Positions 18,367 to 26,706 of a DNA stretch of 64,000 nucleotides are shown piece by piece (position 1 is the stretch's first letter; every line of letters starts with the position of its first letter). The notes beneath the pieces were generated by a model. It did not search any database, had not been told where the DNA came from, and worked only from the letters and a program-made list of their open reading frames with translations. Origin of the DNA: VAZQ01 sp035693615 (GTDB lineage: Bacteria; Pseudomonadota; Alphaproteobacteria; Rhizobiales; Xanthobacteraceae); the NCBI GenBank assembly GCA_035693615.1, contig DASSGH010000008.1:72293-136292 (forward strand). Reading direction: 5' to 3'. A program made the position numbers and the translations under genes.

Positions 18367-19093
18367 GGTAAGCCCTTTCCACCTCGGGATCGCGAATCAC
18401 CGCGTCGGGCAGGCCGTCGGCGATTTTCTTGCCCGAGACCAGCACGATCAGCCGCTGTGAGAACTTCATCACCGCGCGCATGATGTGCTCGATCAGTATG
18501 ATGGTGATTCCGCGTTCGTTGAGCCGGATGAGCAGGCTGACGATGTCGTCGACCTCGGATTGCGACAGTCCGGCCATCGATTCGTCGGCGATGAGGAGTT
18601 TCGGCTCGGCGGCCATGGCGCGGGCGAGCTCGAGCTTGCGCATCTCCACTTGGGTGAGATCGCGCGGTAGGTGGGTCCCTTTGTCCGCCAGCGCGACGAG
18701 CTGCAACAGCTCGGCGCAGCGGGTGTCGAGCTCGGCCGGCGAAAGTGCGCGTCCCGGCCGCGCGTTGACGGTATAGAGAAGCGGCACCCGCAGATTGTCG
18801 GCGACCGTCAAGGTCGTGAACGGACGCGGAAGCTGAAAGCTGCGCGCCATCCCGCGGCGCGTGCGTTCGTGTGTGAGCAGGCCATCGACCGTTTCGCCGT
18901 CGAAACGCACGTTGCCGGTCTCGTTGACCAAGGTGCCGCAAATGCAATTGACCAAGGTCGACTTGCCGGAGCCGTTGGGACCGATCAGGCCGACGCGCTC
19001 GCCCGCGGCGACGTTGAGGTCGATGCCGTCGAGCGCGACGAAACCGCCGAAGCGTTTGCTCAGACCGGTAACCTCGAGCAGCGTGCCAGCCAT
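18356..19093 (-). CDS. livG: ABC transporter ATPase LivG type
   Basis: A 245-residue ATPase. Walker A GPNGSGKST is near residue 38; the signature is the LivG-type LTQVEMRKLELARAM, where Thr-Gln-Val replaces the usual SGGQ. Walker B is KLLIADESMAGL, with Ala before Asp-Glu, followed by the H-loop LIEHIMRAVM. The ATG shares one base with the livM stop (TAATG). The altered signature is unusual, since most LivG proteins keep LSGGQQR here, so it may belong to a divergent subgroup; otherwise the ATPase looks intact. Confidence 0.92.
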   Translation of the reverse strand: MAGTLLEVTGLSKRFGGFVALDGIDLNVAAGERVGLIGPNGSGKSTLVNCICGTLVNETGNVRFDGETVDGLLTHERTRRGMARSFQLPRPFTTLTVADNLRVPLLYTVNARPGRALSPAELDTRCAELLQLVALADKGTHLPRDLTQVEMRKLELARAMAAEPKLLIADESMAGLSQSEVDDIVSLLIRLNERGITIILIEHIMRAVMKFSQRLIVLVSGKKIADGLPDAVIRDPEVERAYLGQ

Positions 19094-20034
19094 TACTTCG
19101 TCCTTCGTATCCAGCCCTGCACCAGCCCGACGATGCCGTTCGGGGCGATGATCACGAAAGCGACCAGCAGCAGGCCGACGATGAGCAGGTTGACCGCCGA
19201 GGAAATGGTCACAGTCGCGATCTGCTGCAACGATCCGAGCAGGATCGCGCCGATGAGCGGTCCGACCCAGCTGGTCGTGCCGCCGATCATCGGCATGGCG
19301 ATGGAATTGACTGCGTATTCGAGCCCGAAAGCGGACGAGGGCTGGAGATAGCCGATGTAATAGGGAAAGGGGGCCCCGGCCATACCCATGAGCGCGCCGG
19401 AGAGCGTCGTGGCGATGAGCTTGAGGCGCAGCGTGGGTACGCCCGATGCTTCCGCCGCAAGCTCGTCGTCACGGATGGTTGCGAAACCGTAGCCCAGCTG
19501 CGAGCGCTCGATCCCGCGCGCGATGGTGAGTGCGATGACCGCTAGAGCGAGCATCAATAGAAACAGATACTGGATATAGGGGCCGATCAGCGCAATCTCG
19601 TTGGGGCGGATGATGTAGGCGCCGCGCGAGCCGCCGACATAATCCCAGTTGACGATGAGGGTTTGCAGCACGACAGCCAGGGCGAGCGTCGCGATGGCGA
19701 AGAAGGCGCCGCGCAGCCGCAGCGTCAGATAGCCCATGCCGAGTCCGACGATGCCGGATACGCCGCCGCCGATCACGATGAGTAACGGAATCGGTAACGG
19801 ATAGAGCTTGTGCAGGAACACCGTTGAATAGGCGCCGAGCGCGAAGAAGGCGGCCGAGCCGAAATTGACGTAGCCGGTGTAGCCGCCGAGAATGTTCCAG
19901 GCTGTCGCCAGCACCACGAATTGCAGGACGGTATAGCCGGCGAAGAACACGTAGTCATTGTTCACCCAGCGCGTGGCGAAGAACACGGCGATCGCGACGG
20001 CGATCAACAGCAGCAGGAAGACCCGCGTCCGCAC
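19093..20034 (-). CDS. livM: Branched-chain amino acid-type ABC permease LivM
   Basis: A 313-residue permease with about nine membrane helices. The family core is GGYTGYVNFGSAAFFALGAY and GMGYLTLRLRGAFFAIATLAL, followed by an RDDELAAEASGV segment, the EAA-like loop that contacts the ATPase. I place the start at a GTG (20032-20034), shortly after the livH stop; an in-frame TTG at 20041-20043 is an alternative, with a weak AGGA site between. The frame is open far upstream but reads as the shadow of livH there. Confidence 0.92.
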   Translation of the reverse strand: MRTRVFLLLLIAVAIAVFFATRWVNNDYVFFAGYTVLQFVVLATAWNILGGYTGYVNFGSAAFFALGAYSTVFLHKLYPLPIPLLIVIGGGVSGIVGLGMGYLTLRLRGAFFAIATLALAVVLQTLIVNWDYVGGSRGAYIIRPNEIALIGPYIQYLFLLMLALAVIALTIARGIERSQLGYGFATIRDDELAAEASGVPTLRLKLIATTLSGALMGMAGAPFPYYIGYLQPSSAFGLEYAVNSIAMPMIGGTTSWVGPLIGAILLGSLQQIATVTISSAVNLLIVGLLLVAFVIIAPNGIVGLVQGWIRRTK

Positions 20035-20045
20035 GATGGACAATC

Positions 20046-20921
20046 CTATCGTCCGAGAAGACCCGCCGGTCGAAATGCGAGGGTGAGCAGGAGTACGCCG
20101 AATGCCACTGCCGGCGCCCAGGACGGGCCGTAGAACGTGGCCGTGAAGCTCTCGAGAATGCCGAGCAGCATGGCGCCGATCACCGTGCCGGGAAGGCTGC
20201 CGAGTCCGCCGAGCACGCAGATCGCGAACACGCGGCCGATATATTCGCGTCCGACCGAAGGCTCGACCGGCTGGATGATAATCAGCAGCGCACCAGCCAC
20301 CGCGGCGGTCGCGATGGAAATGCCGAACGCAATGCGCTTGATGCGTACCGGCGAGGCGCCCATGAGCCGCAACGCAAGCTGGTCTTGCGCCACGGCCTTG
20401 ATCGCGCGGCCGATGAATGTGTACGACAGATACAGCTCGAGCGCGGCGAACAGCGCGAGCGCGGCGATACACGGCACCAGCATGCGCAGTGGGAAATCCA
20501 TCACGCCGAGACGCCAGCTCGGTCCGATATAGGGCGCTTCGACGTAACGGTAATCGACGCCAAACACGAGGATGAGCATCACCTCGGTGACGAACAGCAA
20601 GCCGAAGAAGAATGACAAGCCGCGCAGCGATTCCTGCCCGCGCCGCTCGAAGGACTCGTAATAGACCTGATAGACACCGGCGCCGAGCAGATAAAACACC
20701 GGCAGCATGAGGATGCTGACCGCGATCGGATCGATCCCGAGCCGAGCGTTGACGATATAGGCGATGTACGAGCCGAGGATGATGAAGGCGGGATGGGCGA
20801 TGTTGACAATATCGAGGATGCCGAACGAGATCGATACGCCGAGCGTCACAGCGGTGTAGAATCCGCCGAGCAGGATGCCGGCGATCACCGCGTTGATCAG
20901 CAGATCGAAGCTGAGCTCCAC
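20046..20921 (-). CDS. livH: Branched-chain amino acid-type ABC permease LivH
   Basis: A 291-residue permease, first gene of the operon. It starts VELSFDLLINAVIAGILLGG and contains GILDIVNIAHPAFIILGSYIAY, the LivH signature, plus the RAIKAVAQDQLALRLMGA loop that docks the ATPase, and VLGGLGSLPGTVIGAMLLG. The start is a GTG at 20919-20921 with GGGAGGGGG 7 bases upstream; a GTG 18 bases earlier overlaps that ribosome site and is less likely. About eight hydrophobic segments are present. Confidence 0.93.
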   Translation of the reverse strand: MELSFDLLINAVIAGILLGGFYTAVTLGVSISFGILDIVNIAHPAFIILGSYIAYIVNARLGIDPIAVSILMLPVFYLLGAGVYQVYYESFERRGQESLRGLSFFFGLLFVTEVMLILVFGVDYRYVEAPYIGPSWRLGVMDFPLRMLVPCIAALALFAALELYLSYTFIGRAIKAVAQDQLALRLMGASPVRIKRIAFGISIATAAVAGALLIIIQPVEPSVGREYIGRVFAICVLGGLGSLPGTVIGAMLLGILESFTATFYGPSWAPAVAFGVLLLTLAFRPAGLLGR

Positions 20922-21300
20922 CTGTTTCCCCCTCCCCACGGCGCCCTCGCCACGTGCTCATAAGCAGCGGGGCGATTGACGGCCGTTATCGAGACTGTCG
21001 CGGCCGGGTTCGTCCCGGCCATCACGTCTTATTGCGAAAAGCAAGAGGCGGATGCCCGGCAGCGCCGACAAGTTTACGCAGTGTGCGCAAGCTTGACTGC
21101 GTGCCGGGCATGACAAATCGCCAATTGGCGCGCTGTTATCGTCACGTTGCTGGCCAGCCCACCTTCCTTGCGTGCCAGTGTGCAGGAAGGTTTTGGGGTT
21201 GGCTAGTCCGTTTCACGGAGCCGGTGCACTTACGGCTGAGCCCGAGCGGGCAGCCGTGCCGCCCCGCACGTAAGGCGAGACGGCGGTCGTAGGCCGCGGC
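20922..21300. other. Intergenic stretch before liv operon, no gene seen
   Basis: This 379-base gap separates the start of livH from the end of the convergent-oriented cupin gene upstream of it on the same strand. It contains one REP-like palindromic element and the liv promoter region by position. No open frame in it has a ribosome binding site or family similarity. Confidence 0.7.
21002..21114. repeat. REP-like palindromic element, copy A
   Basis: Starts with a hairpin (GGCCGGG, loop TTCGT, CCCGGCC; 21002-21020) and ends with an inverted pair, ATGCCCGGC at about 21052-21060 and GCCGGGCAT near 21102-21110 followed by GAC. The layout and the terminal GCCGGGCATGAC match a second copy at 59901-60017 and the intergenic palindromes scattered through Bradyrhizobium-like genomes. 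Confidence 0.6.
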
Positions 21301-21750
21301 TTACGCGGCGGCCTGCCGCCGGACGCTTTCCGGTAGCGGCAGCGGCTTGTTGGCGCTTTGCAGGAATTCGATGGTCATGAAGACCATCTCCTTGTCGCCG
21401 AGATTTTCGAGGTCGTGGACCTTGAACTGGCCGGAGCCATAGGTCTCGTGCCGAGTCTCGCCAGGCGCGTAGGTGTATTCGACCGTGGTGCCGTCGTGCA
21501 CGTGCTGGCGCCCGCGACCGCCGGTGACGGCGGTCCAGAAATAGTCGAGCACGTGCCGGTGGAAGCCGATACGCTCGCCGGGCTTGAGACGAATGGTCCA
21601 CACGCGGACTCGATCGCTCTCCGACACCAGCGCGTTGCCAACACAGGGGTTGGGATTGTTCTTTTCCCGCTCGAATTCCGCAGCGATCTCCGGCGGCCAC
21701 GCCGATTTCACCGCGCTCTCCGCCTGCTTATCCAGCATCGTCAGGGCCAT
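21301..21750 (-). CDS. Cupin-fold protein
   Basis: A 149-residue small beta-barrel protein. Residues about 55-80 (LKPGERIGFHRHVLDYFW) fit cupin motif 1, with two His available as metal ligands, and YAPGETRHETYGSG is a degenerate motif 2 region. The sequence VWTIRLKPGER is typical of single-domain cupins. The ATG at 21748-21750 follows GGAGGAATGCC. It is divergent from a flavin monooxygenase gene with a 68-base shared promoter region, so a role in the same catabolic or detoxifying step is plausible. No specific activity can be assigned. Confidence 0.8.
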   Translation of the reverse strand: MALTMLDKQAESAVKSAWPPEIAAEFEREKNNPNPCVGNALVSESDRVRVWTIRLKPGERIGFHRHVLDYFWTAVTGGRGRQHVHDGTTVEYTYAPGETRHETYGSGQFKVHDLENLGDKEMVFMTIEFLQSANKPLPLPESVRRQAAA

Positions 21751-21818
21751 GGCATTCCTCCAGGTTTGGCTCGATATATAGCAATTTTGCGCGGCAGGAA
21801 ACGGTAGGATCGAACGGA

Positions 21819-23033
21819 ATGCGCAAGGCCAAGCGGCATGCGCTCGTCGTCGGCGGCTCGATGAGCGGCCTACTGGCCGCGCTGCTGCTGCGGCGCGCCG
21901 GCTGGGAGGTCGACGTCTTCGAGCGGGTCGAGCGCGAACTCGCGGGGCGCGGCGCCGGCATCGTCGCCCAGCCCGACCTGATCGAGACGGTGCGCCGACT
22001 CGGCATCGATCCAACCGATCTCGGGGTCGAGATCACGACCCGCAAAATCCTTGATGCGTCCGGTCGCGTGGCCGCGGAATTCGAATGTCCCCAAGTTCTA
22101 ACCGCCTGGGAGCGCGTCTACCGGCTGCTGCGCGATGCGTTTCCGCGCCAGCACTACCACCGCGGCCGCGGCATCAGCGCCTTCGTGCAGACGGAAAGGT
22201 CGGTGCTCGCGCAGTTTGCCGATGGCGGGGAGGCGGAAGGCGACCTGCTGGTGGGTGCGGATGGACTTCGTTCCACCATCCGCCAGCTATGCCTGCCCCA
22301 ACTCGCGCCCAGCTACGTCGGCTACGTCGCCTGGCGCGCGCTCATCCCCGAGGCGGCGTTTCCGGCGCCGATCCACCGCGAGCTGTTCAATTTCATGACC
22401 TTCTGCCTGCCGCCGGGCGAGCAGTGCCTGGGCTATCCCGTCGCGGGACCCGACAATGACCTGCGTCCCGGCCATCGCCGCTACAACGTGGTTTGGTACC
22501 GGCCGGCGGACGAGCGCGCCGAACTCACGCGCCTGCTGACCGATGACGCCGGCAACACCCACACGATATCGATCCCGCCGCCGCTAATCCGTCGCGAGGC
22601 GATCGGGCAAATGCGCGCGGCCGCGGAACGGCTGCTCGCACCGCAATTTCGCGAAGTGGTGCGCATAATGGAAGAGCCGATCCTGCAGCCGATCTACGAT
22701 CTCGAGACGCCGCGCATGGCGTTCGGGCGTGTCGCCATCATCGGCGACGCGGCGTTCGTCGCGCGTCCTCACGTCGCGGCCGGCGTCGCCAAGGCGGCGG
22801 ACGATGCGGCAACATTGACGGCGGCGCTCGACCTCGACGAGGTCGAGCCGGCGCTGCGACGATTCGAAGCGCAGCGCCTGCCGGTCGGCAGGCGCATCAT
22901 CGAGCGCGCGCGGCACCTCGGCGCCTATCTGCAGGCCACGCAGACCGCCGCCGAGCGGGAGCGCTCGCAGCGCCACAGCATTCCCGAAGCCGTGCTGGCG
23001 GAGACCGCAGTGCTCGATTTCTTGCGCGAGTGA
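21819..23033 (+). CDS. FAD-dependent aromatic monooxygenase, 2,6-dihydroxypyridine hydroxylase-like
   Basis: A 404-residue class A flavoprotein monooxygenase. The FAD-binding fold has GGSMSG (12-17), a GADG motif (147-150) and the GDAAFVARPHVAAG motif near 310 that binds the pyrophosphate and ribose. Within the class it resembles 2,6-dihydroxypyridine 3-hydroxylases in the stretches GAGIVAQPDLIE and SYVGYVAWRALIPE. It would use NAD(P)H and O2 to hydroxylate an electron-rich ring. The ATG lies close to the cupin gene on the opposite strand. The exact substrate is uncertain; another hydroxylated aromatic or heteroaromatic is equally possible. Confidence 0.85.
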   Translation: MRKAKRHALVVGGSMSGLLAALLLRRAGWEVDVFERVERELAGRGAGIVAQPDLIETVRRLGIDPTDLGVEITTRKILDASGRVAAEFECPQVLTAWERVYRLLRDAFPRQHYHRGRGISAFVQTERSVLAQFADGGEAEGDLLVGADGLRSTIRQLCLPQLAPSYVGYVAWRALIPEAAFPAPIHRELFNFMTFCLPPGEQCLGYPVAGPDNDLRPGHRRYNVVWYRPADERAELTRLLTDDAGNTHTISIPPPLIRREAIGQMRAAAERLLAPQFREVVRIMEEPILQPIYDLETPRMAFGRVAIIGDAAFVARPHVAAGVAKAADDAATLTAALDLDEVEPALRRFEAQRLPVGRRIIERARHLGAYLQATQTAAERERSQRHSIPEAVLAETAVLDFLRE

Positions 23034-23051
23034 GGGCGGCGTGCGCCCCGC

Positions 23052-23963
23052 TCAGGTCCGCTTTGCGCGCGGCTTCGCGCTCCCCCGCTTGACGCCCGCC
23101 ATCGTCTCCAGCACCGCGCAGACCGCCGCGGTGTCCTGCTCGGCGTGCCCGCTGCGCATCGCCTTGTCGTAGATCGGCACGGTGGCGTCGAACATCGGCG
23201 TCGGACAGCGCAGAGCGCGCGCAAATTCGCCGATCACCGCCATGTCCTTTTGCCACACCGATATTTTCATGCTGGGATCGTCATAGCGGTCTCGCACCAT
23301 CATCGGCGCGCGGAGCTCGAACACCCGCGAGTTCGCCGCGCCCGACGTGACCATGTCGAACACCGTGCGTGCGTCGAGGCCAGCCTTGAGCCCCAGCACC
23401 ATGGCCTCAGCGCTCGCAACGTTGTTGATGGCGACGAGGAGATTGGCGACATATTTCATGCGGCTGCCGTTGCCGAAGGCGCCGAGGTCGTGCGCCGCGC
23501 GCGCGAACGCGGCAAACAGCGGGCGCAGACGCCGGATCGCCTGGCGCTCGCCGCTGGCGTAGACCACCAGGTCTTTGACCTTGGCCTGCGCGCCGGTGCC
23601 GCTCACCGGACAGTCCAGCATGACGTGGCCGGCCCTGCGCAGCGTGCGCTCCGCCTCGAGCTTGTCGTCGATCGCAAACGTGCTCATCTCCACGATGATC
23701 CGTCGGTCGACGCCGGCGCCGACGATCGCCTTTACCGTCGCATCGAGTGCGGCCGGCTTGGGCAGGCTGGTGATGATGGTCCTGATCTCGGCGGCGAGCG
23801 TCTTTACATCTCGGGCAATCTCGACGCCGGCGCGCGCCATGGCGCGGCGGCGGGCGGCATCGATGTCGTAGCCCACGACGCGCCAGCCGGCCGCGACGAG
23901 GTTGCGTGCGAACGCGCCTCCCATGATGCCGAGCCCGACGATGCCGATGCTTCCCTTCGCCAT
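23052..23963 (-). CDS. 3-hydroxyisobutyrate dehydrogenase family oxidoreductase (1)
   Basis: A 303-residue NAD(P)-dependent beta-hydroxyacid dehydrogenase. The dinucleotide fold is GIVGLGIMGGAFARNL (7-22), the substrate loop DCPVSGTGAQA (117-127) and the catalytic Lys is K170 in GNGSRMKYVANLL. Length is typical. The C terminus is very basic (KRGSAKPRAKRT). I start it at the ATG 23961-23963, directly before the Rossmann strand; the frame runs open slightly further. It is divergent from a second member of the same family, sharing about 180 bases of control region. Confidence 0.9.
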   Translation of the reverse strand: MAKGSIGIVGLGIMGGAFARNLVAAGWRVVGYDIDAARRRAMARAGVEIARDVKTLAAEIRTIITSLPKPAALDATVKAIVGAGVDRRIIVEMSTFAIDDKLEAERTLRRAGHVMLDCPVSGTGAQAKVKDLVVYASGERQAIRRLRPLFAAFARAAHDLGAFGNGSRMKYVANLLVAINNVASAEAMVLGLKAGLDARTVFDMVTSGAANSRVFELRAPMMVRDRYDDPSMKISVWQKDMAVIGEFARALRCPTPMFDATVPIYDKAMRSGHAEQDTAAVCAVLETMAGVKRGSAKPRAKRT

Positions 23964-24142
23964 TGCCAGTCTCCATTGGCCGGTCCATCCGACGCGGACG
24001 CTACACGGCGATTTCACCTGCCTTCAAGCGCGATCTGCGCATCGGCCGCAGCAGGGCTATCTCGCGCGTGCCTAATCCCTTATCGTCACGCCGACTGCGG
24101 AACGACGTGGCAGTGCGGGCAAGCGCATAGGAGGCAAGTCCG

Positions 24143-25045
24143 ATGCAAATCGGCATCGCCGGGATCGGTAAGATGGGCGCGGCCATCGCGCAGCGACTCA
24201 TGGAAGTCGGACACACGGTCACCGTGTGGAACCGCTCCGCCGATAAACTCAAGCCCCTCGTGGCTGCCGGCGCCGCGGTGGCCGCCACGCCCGCCGAGCT
24301 CGCGTCGAAAAGCGAGGTCGTCATCACCATCCTCACCGATGCCGCCGCGATCGACGCGGTCTACGGCGGCGCATCGGGGCTGCTCGAGGGCAACGTGCGC
24401 GACAAGTTGTTCATCGAGATGAGCACGGTGCGGCCGCAGACCCAGCTCGCGCTGGCCGCGAAAGTGCGCGCCAAGGGGGCGGCCCTCGTCGAATGCCCGG
24501 TCGGCGGCTCGACCGCTCCGGCGCAGCAGGGCAAGTTGATCGGATTGATGGGCGCTGAGCCCGCTGACGCCGCACGCGCGAGGCCGATCCTCGAACAGCT
24601 TTGCCGCCGCCTCGAGCATTGCGGCCCGGTCGGCTCCGGCTCAGTGATGAAGCTCACCATCAACATGCCGCTGATGATCTATTGGCAGGCGCTCGGCGAG
24701 GCGCTCGCGCTCTGCGGTCCGCTCGGGCTCGATCCGGCGCGGATCATGGACCTGCTCGCGGATACCTCGGGCGGCCCGAACGTGCTCAAGGTGCGCGGCG
24801 CAGGCGTGGCGCAGATGCTCAAGGGCGGTGACGCCGGACCGGTGACCTTCGATGTCGACAGCGCAGTAAAAGATCTGCGCACCATGGTAGCGGAGGGCAA
24901 GGCGCGCGGGGTAGAGCTGCCGCTCACCGCGACGACGCTTGGCTGCTACGAGGAGACCAAGCGAAACGTCTCGGGCGCGGCGGAGGTATCCACAGTGTCG
25001 GTTTATTGGGCGAACCGCGCCAAGCAGCGATCGGAGACCGCCTAA
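24143..25045 (+). CDS. 3-hydroxyisobutyrate dehydrogenase family oxidoreductase (2)
   Basis: A 300-residue beta-hydroxyacid dehydrogenase. GIAGIGKMGAAIAQRL (4-19) binds the dinucleotide, with Asn-Arg at 30-31 (WNRSAD) suggesting NADP preference; ECPVGGSTAPAQQ is the substrate loop and K170 in GSGSVMK the catalytic Lys. ATG at 24143 is preceded by a GGAGG site. It is followed 40 bases later by a GlcG/HbpS-type gene in the same direction. The two paralogues here are not close copies, so they probably act on different hydroxyacids, such as tartronate semialdehyde or 3-hydroxyisobutyrate. Confidence 0.9.
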   Translation: MQIGIAGIGKMGAAIAQRLMEVGHTVTVWNRSADKLKPLVAAGAAVAATPAELASKSEVVITILTDAAAIDAVYGGASGLLEGNVRDKLFIEMSTVRPQTQLALAAKVRAKGAALVECPVGGSTAPAQQGKLIGLMGAEPADAARARPILEQLCRRLEHCGPVGSGSVMKLTINMPLMIYWQALGEALALCGPLGLDPARIMDLLADTSGGPNVLKVRGAGVAQMLKGGDAGPVTFDVDSAVKDLRTMVAEGKARGVELPLTATTLGCYEETKRNVSGAAEVSTVSVYWANRAKQRSETA

Positions 25046-25085
25046 GCCAACGCACTCTCTCTCAACGACCGTTTGGAGCGCCGAG

Positions 25086-25529
25086 ATGTCTGTCGTTACC
25101 CTTGCTCAAGCCTCGACCATCGTGGACGCCGCGCTCAAAAAAGGGCGCGAGACGAATTGCGCTCCGCTCACAGTGGCCGTGCTCGACGCCGGCGGCCACC
25201 TGGTGGCGTTCAAGCGCGAGGACAAGTCGGGCCTCCTGCGTTTCGACATCGCGTTCGGCAAAGCCTGGGGGGCGCTGGGCATGGGCTTCGGCTCGCGCAC
25301 GCTCGCGGGCCGCGCGGCCAAGACCCCGCAGTTCTTCACCATGCTGGCGGCTGCCAGCGGCGGGCGCATGGTGACCAATCCTGGCGGCGTGCTGATCAAA
25401 AGCGCAGCCGGCGACATCGTCGGCGCGGTCGGCATTTCCGGCGATACGTCGGACCGCGACGAAGCCTGCGCGATCGCCGGCATCGAGGCGGCGGGGCTGA
25501 AAGCCGATCCCGGACAGGACGCGAATTGA
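25086..25529 (+). CDS. GlcG/HbpS family protein
   Basis: A 147-residue protein of the DUF336 (GlcG/HbpS) family. It has the family blocks PLTVAVLDAGGHLVAFKREDK and AFGKAWGALGMGFGSR, then GGVLIKSAAGDIVGAVGISGDTSD near the end. HbpS binds heme and senses redox stress in Streptomyces, while GlcG sits in glycolate operons; the biochemical role of proteobacterial members is not settled. The ATG at 25086 comes 40 bases after the preceding dehydrogenase, so the two are likely co-transcribed. Confidence 0.9.
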   Translation: MSVVTLAQASTIVDAALKKGRETNCAPLTVAVLDAGGHLVAFKREDKSGLLRFDIAFGKAWGALGMGFGSRTLAGRAAKTPQFFTMLAAASGGRMVTNPGGVLIKSAAGDIVGAVGISGDTSDRDEACAIAGIEAAGLKADPGQDAN

Positions 25530-25604
25530 CCTCTGTGAGGCACATTCCGGCCCAGGCGCAAGTGGGGCAAGCTCGGCTTCCCGTGCGCGTAATAACGAGT
25601 TCGA

Positions 25605-26585
25605 TCAGGCCCGCCGCCGAGTCGCAGCCTTTGGCGCTCTGCGGCCATTCGCCGCGACCGGCGTCAGCGCGCGCTCCCAGCGTGCGTGGATGTTGGCCAC
25701 TTGCGCTTCGAAGCAGTCGAGGAAGCGGCGTGCGGGCAGGCTCAAGGTGCGGCGCGCCGGCTGGATGACGACGAACTCGGCGCGCACGGTCGGATTGATG
25801 ATCGGATTGACGATGAGATCGCCCTTGCCGATGTCATTGATGCAGATGAGGCTCGGCAGCACGGTCACCCAGTCGGAGCGCGCGACGAATTCGAGCGTAC
25901 CGATCATGGCGTCCATTTCCAGCATGGCGGCGAGCGCCACGCCGTGGGTGTGGAAATAGGTTTCGAGGTTACGGCGGCGAACGTTCTGCGGCCCGGGCAC
26001 GACGATTTTCAGCGGCGCGCAATCGGCGAGCCGCACTGGGACGAGCGGCGTGAGCCCGCGTTGGCGGCCTGACAGCAGCATTTCACGGTCGCGCACCAGT
26101 AGCCGCGATTTCAATCCCGTGCGCCCCTCGAATGCCGGCACGACCGCGAAATCGAGCTCGTCGGCGAGGACCATGTCGGTGAGCAGTGCGCTGTAGCCCT
26201 CCAACAGGTGTAGCCGGACATCCGGATGGCGCGGCACGAAATCCTGCAACGTGGGCGCCAGCACCGCGCGCGTGAAAGTGGGCATCAACCCAATGCGCAA
26301 ATCGCCGCCGAGCAGGCCGGCGAGGCTGCGGGCTTCCTCGTTGGCGTGTTCCAGGCGGCCGACGGCTTCGATGCAGCTCTTGTAGTAACGCAGCCCCGCC
26401 GGCGTCGGCACGATGCCGCGCGCGGATCGCTCGAACAGCTTGACGCCGAGCGCGCGCTCGACCGCGGCGACGTGCTGCGAAATGCCCGATTGGGTGGCGT
26501 TCTCACGTTCCGCCGCGCGCGTGAACGAGCCCTCCTCGCAGACGGCAATGACGGCGCGAACTTGCCGCAAAGCAATGTCGACCAT
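25605..26585 (-). CDS. LysR-type transcriptional regulator
   Basis: A 326-residue regulator. The N-terminal winged helix-turn-helix (about 1-60) contains GSFTRAAERENATQSGISQHVAAVERALGVKLFER-type spacing, with QSGISQHV as recognition helix. The effector domain follows (GGDLRIGLMPTFTRAVLAP onward). I choose the ATG at 26583-26585; an in-frame ATG five codons upstream is possible. The gene is divergent from the M24/PEP-utilizer/2-hydroxyacid dehydrogenase genes and separated from them by 121 AT-rich bases that contain a long dyad, so it probably controls that set, as LysR regulators usually act on the divergent neighbour. Confidence 0.92.
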   Translation of the reverse strand: MVDIALRQVRAVIAVCEEGSFTRAAERENATQSGISQHVAAVERALGVKLFERSARGIVPTPAGLRYYKSCIEAVGRLEHANEEARSLAGLLGGDLRIGLMPTFTRAVLAPTLQDFVPRHPDVRLHLLEGYSALLTDMVLADELDFAVVPAFEGRTGLKSRLLVRDREMLLSGRQRGLTPLVPVRLADCAPLKIVVPGPQNVRRRNLETYFHTHGVALAAMLEMDAMIGTLEFVARSDWVTVLPSLICINDIGKGDLIVNPIINPTVRAEFVVIQPARRTLSLPARRFLDCFEAQVANIHARWERALTPVAANGRRAPKAATRRRA

Positions 26586-26611
26586 GCCGCAACCTATCAT
26601 GAAAACTGATG

Positions 26612-26638
26612 GCCAAATCCAGAATATATTATTTTGGC
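26612..26638. promoter_or_regulatory. Dyad in the LysR/M24 divergent promoter
   Basis: GCCAAA at 26612-26617 and TTTGGC at 26633-26638 form a perfect 6-bp inverted repeat around a 15-base AT-rich core (containing AATATATT). It lies midway between the two divergent start codons, where a LysR-type regulator would bind. The match is by position and symmetry only. Confidence 0.5.
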
Positions 26639-26706
26639 AGCAGAGGGCGCAGGGCTACGATTCAATTCTCGCGCAACAAGAACTGCGCCGACGCCGGGGA
26701 GGACCC

